A DNA stretch of 64,000 nucleotides. Origin: JAVJSU01 sp040219275. Lineage in GTDB: Bacteria; Chloroflexota; Anaerolineae; Aggregatilineales; Phototrophicaceae. A program made the position numbers and the translations under genes. Numbering within the stretch: the stretch's first letter is position 1; every line of letters begins with the position of its first letter. The notes below the pieces were generated by a model that searched no databases, was not told where the DNA came from, and saw only the letters and a program-made list of their open reading frames with translations. Shown piece after piece: positions 25,799 through 34,584 of this stretch. Where the stretch lies: the NCBI GenBank assembly GCA_040219275.1, contig JAVJSU010000099.1, positions 124,001 to 188,000 on the forward strand, in the 5' to 3' direction.

Positions 25799-27634
25799 CT
25801 AAGACTCGGTTTCTTCTTCGCGTTCTGCGGTGCTCTCGATGAAGAGTTCTTTCATCTGACCGGGTTCAGGATAGGACGGTGCATGTGCCATCGCATCAGA
25901 GCCGGTTTGAGTCTTCGGGAAGGCAATCACTTCACGGATATTGGGCGCTCCGGCGAAAATCATCGCAAGGCGGTCAATCCCCCATGCAACACCCCCATGT
26001 GGCGGTACACCATATTCAAAGGCTTCCAGAATATGCCCGAATTGCTCCTTGGCATGTGCCATCGTTTGACCGATCAACGGGAAGATTTTTTCCTGCAATT
26101 CACGCGAATGAATACGGATGCTCCCACCGCCGACTTCATAGCCGTTACAGATCAAGTCATATTGTGAGCCACGCGCCGCACCGGGATCGCTATCGAGTAG
26201 ATGGACATCTTCCGGCAACGGCATGGTGAACATATGCTGGGACGGATCCCAACGTTTGTTTTCTTCGTCCCAGTAGAATTGCGGGAAATCAATCACCCAT
26301 GCAAATGCCAACATATTCGGGTCAGCCAGGTTCAGTAACTCCGCAACATGACGACGAAGTTTATCCACCACTGCATACACCACATCATCATCATCGGATG
26401 TAAACAGCAAAATATCTCCCGGCTCGGATTCAGTCTGCTGGAACAATTCCATTTTCTGATCAACCGTGAAGAACTTGCCAATCGGACCTTTCACCTCGTC
26501 CGTTTCTTCCAACGGGAGCGCCATCCATGCCAGACCTTTGGCTTTTGCTTCCGCCTTTACTAAATCTTCGAGGCTTTTCATGAGGCGCTTTAATTTTTCG
26601 CCACTCAACGTCACATCCTGATTTTCAGGATCGCGATACAATCCGGGTGCGCGGATAACTTTCACCTTTTTGCCAGCTTCAACATTCTTATTGAAGACGA
26701 CAAAGCCACTTTTTCCCGCCAATTCAGTGACATCAATTGCTTCCAGCCCGTAGCGCAGATCGGGCTTATCTGATCCATATTTTTCCATCGCATCTTGATA
26801 TTTGATGCGCGGGAAAGGTTCCGCCAGTAACTTACGATCCGGCACAATTGCTTTTGCTAATGCCAGCGCTAAACGCTCATTGAGTTGCATCACGTCTTCG
26901 CGCTCCACCCAGCTCAGTTCCATATCAAGCTGTGTGAATTCCGGCTGACGTTCGCCTCGCAAATCTTCATCGCGGAAGCAACGCGCAATCTGGAAATATT
27001 TTTCGTAGCCCGCAACCATCAACAATTGCTTAAGTTGCTGTGGACTTTGTGGCAACGCATAAAATTTACCGGGTTGCAAACGGCTAGGCACGAGAAAATC
27101 GCGTGCACCTTCCGGCGTGGTCTTGAATAAAATCGGCGTTTCGATTTCCACAAATTGCTCATTATCGAGAAAATCGCGGATGAATTTTATCATCTTGTGG
27201 CGGGTGATGAGATTATGTTGCATTGTCGGGCGGCGCAAATCCAGATAACGATATTGCATACGGCGATATTCGTCCGTGTTTTCTTCTTTGTTGATGGTGA
27301 TTGCCGGAGTCTTAGAGGCATTTAAAATTACGATTGAACTGGCATCCACATCAATCTGACCTGTGGGAAGTTCTGTATTTTCAGTGCCTTCGGGACGATT
27401 TCTGACCACACCCGTGACCTGCAACACATATTCACTCCGCACATCGCTAGCAATCGTGTGCGCTTCTGGTGTCGCTTCTTCATCAACGACGACCTGCGTG
27501 ATTCCCCAGCGATCCCGCAAATCAATAAAAATTAAACCACCCTGATCTCGTCGGCGATTAACCCAACCCGCCAGTGTCACAGTATCACCGACGTGTGATG
27601 CACGTAATTCGCCACAAGTATGGGTTTTCATCAT
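25799..27634 (-). CDS. aspS: aspartyl-tRNA synthetase
   Basis: AspRS charges tRNA-Asp, and in organisms lacking AsnRS also tRNA-Asn. The 611-residue length and the GAD insertion are those of bacterial AspRS. Visible are the OB-fold anticodon-binding domain (LAGWVNRRRDQGGLIFIDLRD), motif 2 (ARCFRDEDLRGERQPEFTQ) and motif 3 (GVAWGIDRLAMIFAG). Discriminating and non-discriminating forms cannot be told apart here. It begins 126 bases after the nucleotidyltransferase-like gene and ends at a strong terminator. Confidence 0.98.
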   Translation of the reverse strand: MMKTHTCGELRASHVGDTVTLAGWVNRRRDQGGLIFIDLRDRWGITQVVVDEEATPEAHTIASDVRSEYVLQVTGVVRNRPEGTENTELPTGQIDVDASSIVILNASKTPAITINKEENTDEYRRMQYRYLDLRRPTMQHNLITRHKMIKFIRDFLDNEQFVEIETPILFKTTPEGARDFLVPSRLQPGKFYALPQSPQQLKQLLMVAGYEKYFQIARCFRDEDLRGERQPEFTQLDMELSWVEREDVMQLNERLALALAKAIVPDRKLLAEPFPRIKYQDAMEKYGSDKPDLRYGLEAIDVTELAGKSGFVVFNKNVEAGKKVKVIRAPGLYRDPENQDVTLSGEKLKRLMKSLEDLVKAEAKAKGLAWMALPLEETDEVKGPIGKFFTVDQKMELFQQTESEPGDILLFTSDDDDVVYAVVDKLRRHVAELLNLADPNMLAFAWVIDFPQFYWDEENKRWDPSQHMFTMPLPEDVHLLDSDPGAARGSQYDLICNGYEVGGGSIRIHSRELQEKIFPLIGQTMAHAKEQFGHILEAFEYGVPPHGGVAWGIDRLAMIFAGAPNIREVIAFPKTQTGSDAMAHAPSYPEPGQMKELFIESTAEREEETES

Positions 27635-27760
27635 AAGATTTTCTCTCCAATTGCGATGGTGGTTGATTAATCAGTTTTCTCTGGTTTTGAGTGAAGAAGA
27701 ATAGCATGGTTACGCGAAGAAATAAATGTGAACTTTGTTGTATAAGTCATTGGTCAAAGT

Positions 27761-28543
27761 TTACAAAGACTCTATTTCCCGCGTTATATAGTCCTGAGCA
27801 ACTTGAATCCCCTGCGCCGGAAAACCTTCAACATCGCCTAGACTCTGTTTGACCAGTTCAAGATAGGCTAAACAGGCTTGTGGGACAGGCAGGAGCAAGA
27901 CCTGCTCCAAAGAATCAGCAATCTGCGGAAAGACAGCCTCAAATCGGCGATGAACATCCAGATTATCGAGACGCGATTTTTCCGGTGCGTCCAGATATTT
28001 CACGAATAACGGCAACAGATCATCCAGCGCATAAACCTTTACAAACATATGCCCGCTGGTTTTTTCTCCGCGCAAATAACGCCCCACCCCGATGATGAGA
28101 TGTGCGAGGAACTGCCCCCAATAATACGTGTCTGGTCGTTCGGTCTGTTCAGTGCTTTTCTGTGCAACATCGACCAACACATTTGCCACATTGCCACGAT
28201 CCAACAACACGGCATAATCATTGACTTTCACCAGTGAGAGTTCATCCATATCGAACACGGCGAATTCCAGCACGTGCCCGATATCATAGATGACTTTCAA
28301 GCCATGCTCAGTTTCCTGATAGGCAATAACGATGCGCTCGTGATCTGGAAGCCATTGTAGATTCGTGCGGAAATCCGTTTGCGTACCAGACTCCACGATC
28401 ACAAAAAAATCATGATCCGACCAGCGGTCTCGCCGTGCTAGATTTGCCATGGAACCCGCCGCAACCAACCCAACGACTCGTGAATCCGCTTCAAGACTTT
28501 GACGCAATTGTTCGGTAAATTGTTGATAGTCCGTAAGTTCCAT
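27761..28543 (-). CDS. nucleotidyltransferase-fold protein
   Basis: This 260-residue soluble protein has the nucleotidyltransferase signature GSMANLARRDRWSDHDFFV near residue 31 (GS followed by DxD-like SDHDF), then a helical C-terminal half. The pattern resembles aminoglycoside 6-adenylyltransferase-like and other stand-alone nucleotidyltransferases. No resistance function can be claimed. It starts two bases after the WecA-like gene and is probably in the same transcript. Confidence 0.8.
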   Translation of the reverse strand: MELTDYQQFTEQLRQSLEADSRVVGLVAAGSMANLARRDRWSDHDFFVIVESGTQTDFRTNLQWLPDHERIVIAYQETEHGLKVIYDIGHVLEFAVFDMDELSLVKVNDYAVLLDRGNVANVLVDVAQKSTEQTERPDTYYWGQFLAHLIIGVGRYLRGEKTSGHMFVKVYALDDLLPLFVKYLDAPEKSRLDNLDVHRRFEAVFPQIADSLEQVLLLPVPQACLAYLELVKQSLGDVEGFPAQGIQVAQDYITREIESL

Positions 28544-28545
28544 AA

Positions 28546-29658
28546 CTATGATTGATCCATTTCCGAAGCTAAGGGTTCAGCCAGTGTTTCAGTTTCGCGT
28601 ACTTTTCCGGTGATAAATTCATAGGGAACGGAAAATTCCATCCGATACAGCAAGTATAAGGCGCAAAAAGCGACTAATCCTTGCATCGCAAACGAATCTT
28701 CTAGTGAACTATTCATAATGATAATAGCAGAGCACCCTAACGCAGAACCTAGCAACCCCACCGCGAAAGGTGTCCCGAAACGGTCGAATCCTATGCGTTT
28801 AAAGCGATGCGAGAGGTGATCTGTGCCACCGGCAAGAAAAGACTGCCCACGCCGCCAGCGTGAAACAAAAACCAGCGCCGTATCAAAAATAGGCACACCC
28901 AATACGATGACGGGAACGGGCCAGGTCACCCACGGGCTATCCGCAGGGAATGTTAACTTTACGCCGATTACCGCTAGCAAAAATCCGAGAAAGAGTGAGC
29001 CAACGTCACCCATAAAAATTTTGCGTTCATTTTCAAAGAGGTTAAAGCGCAAGAATCCGGCAGATGTTCCAGCAACCGCCGCAGACAACGCCGCCACCAT
29101 AATTTGCCCATTGATAATCGTAATTACGGTGAAGAACATACCGGCAATCGTAGCGATCATGCCAGCAACGCCATCCATGTTATCGGTATAGTTGAAGGCA
29201 TTGATAACATACAGGAACCAACACACCGACAAACCACGGTTTGCAAGATCAGGCAACGGCATGTCGATGCCAATATCCGTTAACAACAGCAGAATAATAA
29301 CGGGTACGAATTGTAACCCTAGCTTAATTGATGAGGGAAAAGCATACCAATCATCAACTAAACCCACACCAGCAAGTAAAGTTCCACAAACCAACACAAT
29401 TACCAATTCGCCCAGGGATAATGTTGGATCTGTCGTTTCCGGTGTTGAAGCGAGTTGAACAATCAGCGCCAATGAAACGATTGCTACCATAAATGCGATA
29501 TACAGCGCCACCCCGCCCATCAGCGGGGTTGTTTTGGTATGTGCTCGATCACTTTTGGGAACGGCAACAAAACCAATCCGTATTGCTAAATTCCGAACGA
29601 GCGGAGTCACGACTACAGCAAAAATCAGCGCCGTGATGAGCACTAAAACAGCCATCAT
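28546..29658 (-). CDS. MraY/WecA-family phosphoglycosyltransferase
   Basis: This polytopic membrane enzyme of 370 residues transfers a sugar-1-phosphate from UDP-sugar to polyprenyl phosphate, starting a cell-surface glycan. Diagnostic motifs are LVDDWYAF (DD pair), NAFNYTDNMDGVAGM, FMGDVGSLFLGF and the C-terminal cytoplasmic GGTDHLSHRF, where the histidines favour WecA/TagO-type over MraY. Ten or so hydrophobic helices are visible. It may supply the lipid-linked precursor used by the LCP protein encoded at 20887. Confidence 0.93.
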   Translation of the reverse strand: MMAVLVLITALIFAVVVTPLVRNLAIRIGFVAVPKSDRAHTKTTPLMGGVALYIAFMVAIVSLALIVQLASTPETTDPTLSLGELVIVLVCGTLLAGVGLVDDWYAFPSSIKLGLQFVPVIILLLLTDIGIDMPLPDLANRGLSVCWFLYVINAFNYTDNMDGVAGMIATIAGMFFTVITIINGQIMVAALSAAVAGTSAGFLRFNLFENERKIFMGDVGSLFLGFLLAVIGVKLTFPADSPWVTWPVPVIVLGVPIFDTALVFVSRWRRGQSFLAGGTDHLSHRFKRIGFDRFGTPFAVGLLGSALGCSAIIIMNSSLEDSFAMQGLVAFCALYLLYRMEFSVPYEFITGKVRETETLAEPLASEMDQS

Positions 29659-29768
29659 TACCGTCCACGACTTAAAAAAACAATGCGCTTAGTCTATCTA
29701 AGAAATAGGGCGATTGACTATAGTCATCTACCAAACATCGAATAACGCTCTTGATATTGAAGATCGTA

Positions 29769-29777
29769 TGCTATATT
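29769..29777 (+). promoter_or_regulatory. extended -10 promoter before the small membrane protein
   Basis: TGCTATATT (29769-29777) with a weak TTGATA 15 bases upstream (29751-29756). The predicted start at about 29784-29785 abuts the ATG at 29786, giving an apparently leaderless mRNA. Confidence 0.4.
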
Positions 29778-29785
29778 CTCGCACG

Positions 29786-30001
29786 ATGTTTAGACAAAAT
29801 TTTGCGTTCACCAAAAGACAACTCGGATTCTTATTGCTTATCATCGGCATAGTCGGCTTTGGTACTATTTTCGGCATTGATATTATTGATGCCGGACGCG
29901 AAGGCGGGGTCGGACCTGTGCAACGTGTCGCATTGTTCGTGATGGCGCTCAGCGCTGTTATTGGTCTCTCGCTGATTCCTCTTGGAGATGATCTAGCCTA
30001 A
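29786..30001 (+). CDS. small membrane protein
   Basis: This 71-residue protein has two hydrophobic segments (GFLLLIIGIVGFGTIFGI and VALFVMALSAVIGLSLI) joined by a polar loop with DAGREGGVGP. I do not recognise a family. The ATG at 29786 is chosen because upstream in-frame starts fall before or inside the likely promoter. Its stop shares a base with the ATG of the next gene (TAATG), so the two membrane proteins are coupled and may work together. Confidence 0.7.
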   Translation: MFRQNFAFTKRQLGFLLLIIGIVGFGTIFGIDIIDAGREGGVGPVQRVALFVMALSAVIGLSLIPLGDDLA

Positions 30002-31656
30002 TGAGCGAATCAGCCGAACAGCAAAGTACTTCACGTCGCCTATCAGCGGACATAATCTATCGCGTTCTCATCGGCATCGCGTTGATTCTGCTGTTGTTTC
30101 AAGGCGTTGTCTATGTCTCCTATGCGATCAACCTCATCAACTTTCCCTTTGACTACGATCAGGGCGAAGGCTTTGAATTGGTGGATGTGATGATGTTTAG
30201 CGAAGGGGAATTCCCTTACGCAAATATTGAAACGTATCCCTTTTACGGGAGCATCTACCCGCCACTTTATCATGTGCTTCTTGTACCGTTTGCGTGGCTT
30301 TTCGGCGCGGAATATTGGTATGGGCGTTTATTTAGCTTCGTCACGACTCTCATCAGTGCAGGCGCAATTGGATACGCAGTCTATCAAGCCGGTAGAAATC
30401 GGACGATTGCACTGTTAGCAGGATTAGCCTTTCTCGCATCGCCGATTGTTTATCATATTGGACCGCTATTCCGTCAGCATATTTCGATGGTCATGTTTGA
30501 GATCATCGGTGTGGTCTTACTTGCCAATGCCAGCGAAATTAAAAATACTTCAAAACGAAGACGGCGATTGGCGCTCGGTTTTATATTTCTCATCGCCGCC
30601 GGATATACCAAACAATTGGCGGCATTTACGGCAATTGCGGCGTTGGCATTCTTGTTTATTCGCAATCCGCGCCGGAGTATTTTTTGGGGGATTGGATTTG
30701 CCATCGTCGGGGGTGGTATTTTCGCCCTGCTCACAATTGGCACGGATGGGCATTGGTGGACGCAAACGGTTGTCGCCAACGTAAAAGACTTCTTCCCACA
30801 GCAGGCGTTCGGATTGCTAAGGGTGTGGTGGGAAATGCACGCACTCTTGATTGTGCCTGCCGCTATATATGTGGTCTACGAGCTTTATTTTGACCGCATC
30901 TCGATCTATAGCTTATGGTTTATCTCCACTACCGTGCTGAGTGCGATGTCCGCCGGAACATGGGGAGCGGGTGATAGTTATTATGCCACATCGATTGCGG
31001 CATTTTGCGTTCTAAGCGGGATTTTTGCCGCTAAAATCATCGAAAGAAATTGGGCATTTTACGATAATTACCTATCCCGCTTGTTTGTCCACCCACTCAG
31101 GCGTTACACAGGACAAATAAGCAATGTTGGACTAATGATTGTTCCATTGTTATATATCGGCTATGCGCTGATGACTTTTCACATGCCAACAAGCGGCGCA
31201 GGCTATGAGCAAATCGCGGATGTTTTTGGCATTTCAGACAACACCGGACGGAATTTTCATGATCCTGACGGATACACTACGCTAGCCTATGCACAAATTG
31301 GACATTTCACCACAGACGAAGATATTCAAAACGGCTATCGGATTGTCGATATTATCAAGGCTGTGCCCGATGATATTCCCGTTCTGAGTGAAGAAGCCGC
31401 TTTTAGCTTACGGACGAACCGCGCTGTCATCACCAATCCTGTTGTACTGATGATTCTTTCGTGGGTTAATGCGTTCGATAGTAGTGAGTTAGTCGGGATG
31501 ATTCGCAATCAGGAGTTCGGCGTGATAGTTCTCAAAGCGCAATTTTATCCCACGGATGTGTTACTAGCGATCACCGAGTTCTACGAAGAAGAACAACGTA
31601 TCCCGATGAACGGCTTCAGCTATATGATTCTACGTCCGCGCCAGATGGAAAATTAA
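30001..31656 (+). CDS. multi-pass membrane protein, glycosyltransferase-39-like
   Basis: The 551-residue protein has an N-terminal helix, a luminal loop with FDYDQGEGFELVD and then about ten transmembrane helices, ending in an extracytoplasmic domain (residues 410-550). The acidic DYDQGE in the first loop is where GT-C transferases of the PMT/GT39 type keep their catalytic acid, so a polyprenyl-phosphate-sugar-dependent transferase is plausible. The acceptor is unknown. It follows the small membrane protein in the same operon and ends with a 4-base convergent overlap with the AAA ATPase gene. Confidence 0.8.
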   Translation: MSESAEQQSTSRRLSADIIYRVLIGIALILLLFQGVVYVSYAINLINFPFDYDQGEGFELVDVMMFSEGEFPYANIETYPFYGSIYPPLYHVLLVPFAWLFGAEYWYGRLFSFVTTLISAGAIGYAVYQAGRNRTIALLAGLAFLASPIVYHIGPLFRQHISMVMFEIIGVVLLANASEIKNTSKRRRRLALGFIFLIAAGYTKQLAAFTAIAALAFLFIRNPRRSIFWGIGFAIVGGGIFALLTIGTDGHWWTQTVVANVKDFFPQQAFGLLRVWWEMHALLIVPAAIYVVYELYFDRISIYSLWFISTTVLSAMSAGTWGAGDSYYATSIAAFCVLSGIFAAKIIERNWAFYDNYLSRLFVHPLRRYTGQISNVGLMIVPLLYIGYALMTFHMPTSGAGYEQIADVFGISDNTGRNFHDPDGYTTLAYAQIGHFTTDEDIQNGYRIVDIIKAVPDDIPVLSEEAAFSLRTNRAVITNPVVLMILSWVNAFDSSELVGMIRNQEFGVIVLKAQFYPTDVLLAITEFYEEEQRIPMNGFSYMILRPRQMEN

Positions 31657-32954
31657 CCTTCATCTCTACGCCTATTAAATCCTGCGACACGACTTGTCGG
31701 GTTGCCTAACCCCATTGGACGGCGTTGCATCAAGAAATCACGATCAGATTTCATCTGGATACTCAAGCTCTCAACCGATTTTTCGAGCATCGTCAACGTC
31801 ACTTCGGTTTTGTGGTCATGTGCGGCGAGCATCCGCGCCTGAAGCGCTACCTCGCGTACAAACGCACCCGGTTGGTCAACAAGGCTTGCCGCGATGGTAC
31901 CATGATCGTCCTGCCAATGATCGCTCATATAATGGCGGAGCATCGCCTCTGCTTGCGCTTCATCTTGAATCGTCGGGATCACAAAAATTCGATCCAACCG
32001 CCCCGGACGTTTCACGATTCGCTCGTCAATCGCTTCAGGATAATTGGTGGTCGCCAGCAATAACGACCCTTGCGGATTATTAGGTGACTCAACGCCGTCC
32101 AGCACATTCAAGATGCGGGCTTTATCATCACCGCGCAAATAGGCATCTAGTTCCTCAACGACCAACAGCGTCGGGTAACGTGCCGCCGCAACTGCCTGAA
32201 AAGCCCGCTGAATTTTCTCAAAGGTCGCGCCATCACGATCAGAACCAGAAACATAAACGACGATGCGTTTATTTTCGATTGCCAATTTCGCCATCGCCGC
32301 GCACAGCATCGTTTTCCCCGTACCCGGCACGCCAGCCAATAACAACTTTCTAAACGGGGCGAGTTTGAGTTCTTTGTAGATGTTCACGCCCTCTTCAAAA
32401 AAGGCTTCCACATCATGCAGAATTTGTGATTTCAGGTCTTCCGGCAGGATCACATCATCCCACTCAACCGTCGGATCAAAAAATGCGTCCGTACCGCCGA
32501 TAATATACACATCTCTTCGACGGCGAATCCGGGGACGTACCGCCCGCGCACAGGCAAATTCAAATGCCGCCCACGCCTCCAATTTATCTTCAGGAACAAG
32601 GGCAACCGCGGTTAAATCTTGAACATCATCATCAAAATAAGAACTTGCGTAAATAACTTCAAAAGGGTCATTATTTTCGTCAGTAAACTTAAACGTGTAA
32701 GCACCAGAAGTCGCCGTGAGCACCATCTTGTTCCCGCGTGTGCCATAATCACTGATCGGAACAATAAGCGGGCAAGCCAGCACATCCAACCCTTGATAAC
32801 GTGCTTTTCCCTTTAATTTTCTACCGGGCTTTACTTGCTTTTGAGCGATCTTATTACTACATTCGGCAGATGCCCAGATCGTGACATTCTTTTTACCAGA
32901 CCAGCGTTGTTCCCAGAGTTCCTGCGCCCATTCTACGAGGCGTTCATACTGCAT
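31653..32954 (-). CDS. AAA-family ATPase
   Basis: The 433-residue protein has a specific N-terminal domain (residues 1-165) and a single AAA module: Walker A LLAGVPGTGKTML, Walker B TLLVVEELDAYL, sensor 1 LLATTNYPEAID and the arginine-finger region RPGRLDRIF, close to the FtsH/proteasome-type AAA clade. There is no protease domain or membrane anchor. It has no metal or peptidase motif, so it is probably an unfoldase or remodeller. The final residues (PTSRVAGFNRRR) are basic. Confidence 0.88.
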   Translation of the reverse strand: MQYERLVEWAQELWEQRWSGKKNVTIWASAECSNKIAQKQVKPGRKLKGKARYQGLDVLACPLIVPISDYGTRGNKMVLTATSGAYTFKFTDENNDPFEVIYASSYFDDDVQDLTAVALVPEDKLEAWAAFEFACARAVRPRIRRRRDVYIIGGTDAFFDPTVEWDDVILPEDLKSQILHDVEAFFEEGVNIYKELKLAPFRKLLLAGVPGTGKTMLCAAMAKLAIENKRIVVYVSGSDRDGATFEKIQRAFQAVAAARYPTLLVVEELDAYLRGDDKARILNVLDGVESPNNPQGSLLLATTNYPEAIDERIVKRPGRLDRIFVIPTIQDEAQAEAMLRHYMSDHWQDDHGTIAASLVDQPGAFVREVALQARMLAAHDHKTEVTLTMLEKSVESLSIQMKSDRDFLMQRRPMGLGNPTSRVAGFNRRRDEG

Positions 32955-33124
32955 AAAAAAATTTTCCTTATAGTTTCAATGAACGCGATCTCTTTGCAAG
33001 ATCACACATTACGTCTAAACTTGACCCATTGCCAATATCTACTGACAAAACATTTCGTACCTAGAACGCCAATTATAAAGCAGAAAATCTCAATACCAAA
33101 CTAAATAACAGGAAACGCACCCTT

Positions 33125-34153
33125 ATGACAACCGTTTATGTCACACATGAACGCTATGTTGACCATGATATGCACGGTCATCCAGAACACGCGGGCAGAA
33201 TAAAAGCGATCTGGGCTGAACTCAAAACATCAGGACTTGCAGATCGTATGAACCGCCTTTTACCGTCCTCAATTACCGATGAGCAGATTTTATCAGTCCA
33301 CACTGCCAAATATTTGGAAGTCTTTAAACTGATTGAGCATCAGGATGGGGTTTACGGGCTAGATTCAGATACCTACGCCCTGCCGGAATCTCCGGAAATT
33401 GCACGACTCGCCGCAGGTGGGGTAATTAGTGCCATTGATGCAGTCATGAATGGTGATGCTGATAATGGTCTGGCAGTTGTCCGCCCACCGGGGCATCATG
33501 CCGTGCCAATGCGTGGCATGGGGTTTTGTCTGCTCGGCAATGTCGCTATCGGCGCGAAACATGCACAAAAAGAACATGGTTTAAAACGGGTGATGATTGT
33601 TGATTATGATGTCCATCACGGTAACGGCACGCAGGATATGTTTTATGAAGACGATACGGTACTGTTCATCTCAACCCATCAATCGCCCTTCTATCCTGGT
33701 AGTGGAAAACTGCACGAAACCGGAAAAGGACATGGCGCAGGCTATACCATAAACATCCCCTTAGAAGGTGGACACGGTGATAATAATTACGCACAAATTT
33801 ATGAGGACATTATCTGGAAAGCGGCACGACGGTTTAAGCCGGAGTTGATTCTCGTTTCAGCGGGTTTTGACGCACATTGGGTTGACCCACTTGCATCGAT
33901 GAAACTCACGTTAACGGGCTATGATCATATTACCCGTGAACTTATCACTATGGCTAACGAACTTTGCGGGGGAAAAATTGTTTTCACGCTCGAAGGAGGC
34001 TATGATCTGGACGCGCTGAAATATGGCGTTGCGAATGTTGCCCGCGCTTTACTAAACGACGATAACATCGTTGATCCACTCGGTAGTAAGTCTCAAAAAG
34101 AGCCGGATGTGCGCCAATTAATCAAAATGATTCAGGGAATTCATGATTTATGA
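33125..34153 (+). CDS. histone deacetylase family protein
   Basis: This zinc amidohydrolase of 342 residues belongs to the HDAC/acetoin utilisation/acetylpolyamine amidohydrolase family. It has the charge-relay histidines in PPGHHAVPMRGMGFC, the zinc ligands in DYDVHHGNGTQ (Asp, His) and AGFDAHWVDP (Asp), and the catalytic tyrosine in LEGGYDLDAL. The substrate might be acetyl-lysine in proteins, acetylpolyamines or acetoin-related compounds. AGGAAA lies eight bases before the ATG. It converges on the mgtC-like gene with a 13-base overlap. Confidence 0.94.
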   Translation: MTTVYVTHERYVDHDMHGHPEHAGRIKAIWAELKTSGLADRMNRLLPSSITDEQILSVHTAKYLEVFKLIEHQDGVYGLDSDTYALPESPEIARLAAGGVISAIDAVMNGDADNGLAVVRPPGHHAVPMRGMGFCLLGNVAIGAKHAQKEHGLKRVMIVDYDVHHGNGTQDMFYEDDTVLFISTHQSPFYPGSGKLHETGKGHGAGYTINIPLEGGHGDNNYAQIYEDIIWKAARRFKPELILVSAGFDAHWVDPLASMKLTLTGYDHITRELITMANELCGGKIVFTLEGGYDLDALKYGVANVARALLNDDNIVDPLGSKSQKEPDVRQLIKMIQGIHDL

Positions 34154-34584
34154 GAGAATTGTTTTTCTTCAAAACGCCTCAATAAAACCAGAATACCCCA
34201 GATAATCACCGTTGCGGCGGCGGCAAGTAACCATGCATCAACAGCCACCGCCATACCGACTGCCGCAGTCGTCCAGATGCTTGCGGCAGTCGTTAAATTT
34301 TTTACGTGCTCTCGTTTGACGAAAATCACGCCTGCGCCCAAAAACCCGATGCCAGACACAACCTGAGCGGCGACACGCGAGGTATCTGCCGCTGAAAAAC
34401 CGTGTCTTGAAACCAGTGTAAACAGACACGCTCCTAACCCGACAAGGATATGGGTACGCAAGCCCGCCGCGCTCCGTTCGCTTTCTTCTAACTTGCGTTC
34501 TCGATCCATACCAATGATGCCACTAAACAAACATGCCATCACAAGATCAATAATCACATATGCCTGCGTTTCAAGTGACATCAC
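34141..34584 (-). CDS. MgtC/SapB family membrane protein
   Basis: The 147-residue protein has four hydrophobic helices and the family signature GMDRERKLEESERSAAGLRTH with HILVGLGACLF, plus GFLGAGVIF. MgtC proteins influence magnesium stress, acid growth and F-ATPase activity in other bacteria; short forms like this lack the cytoplasmic C-terminal domain. It overlaps the dynamin-like gene by four bases (ATGA), placing it in the same operon. Confidence 0.92.
   Translation of the reverse strand: MMSLETQAYVIIDLVMACLFSGIIGMDRERKLEESERSAAGLRTHILVGLGACLFTLVSRHGFSAADTSRVAAQVVSGIGFLGAGVIFVKREHVKNLTTAASIWTTAAVGMAVAVDAWLLAAAATVIIWGILVLLRRFEEKQFSHKS

Noticed and set aside
27761..28543. Aminoglycoside adenylyltransferase resistance gene
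   Set aside because: Only the general nucleotidyltransferase signature is seen; it lies beside housekeeping genes with no mobile context.
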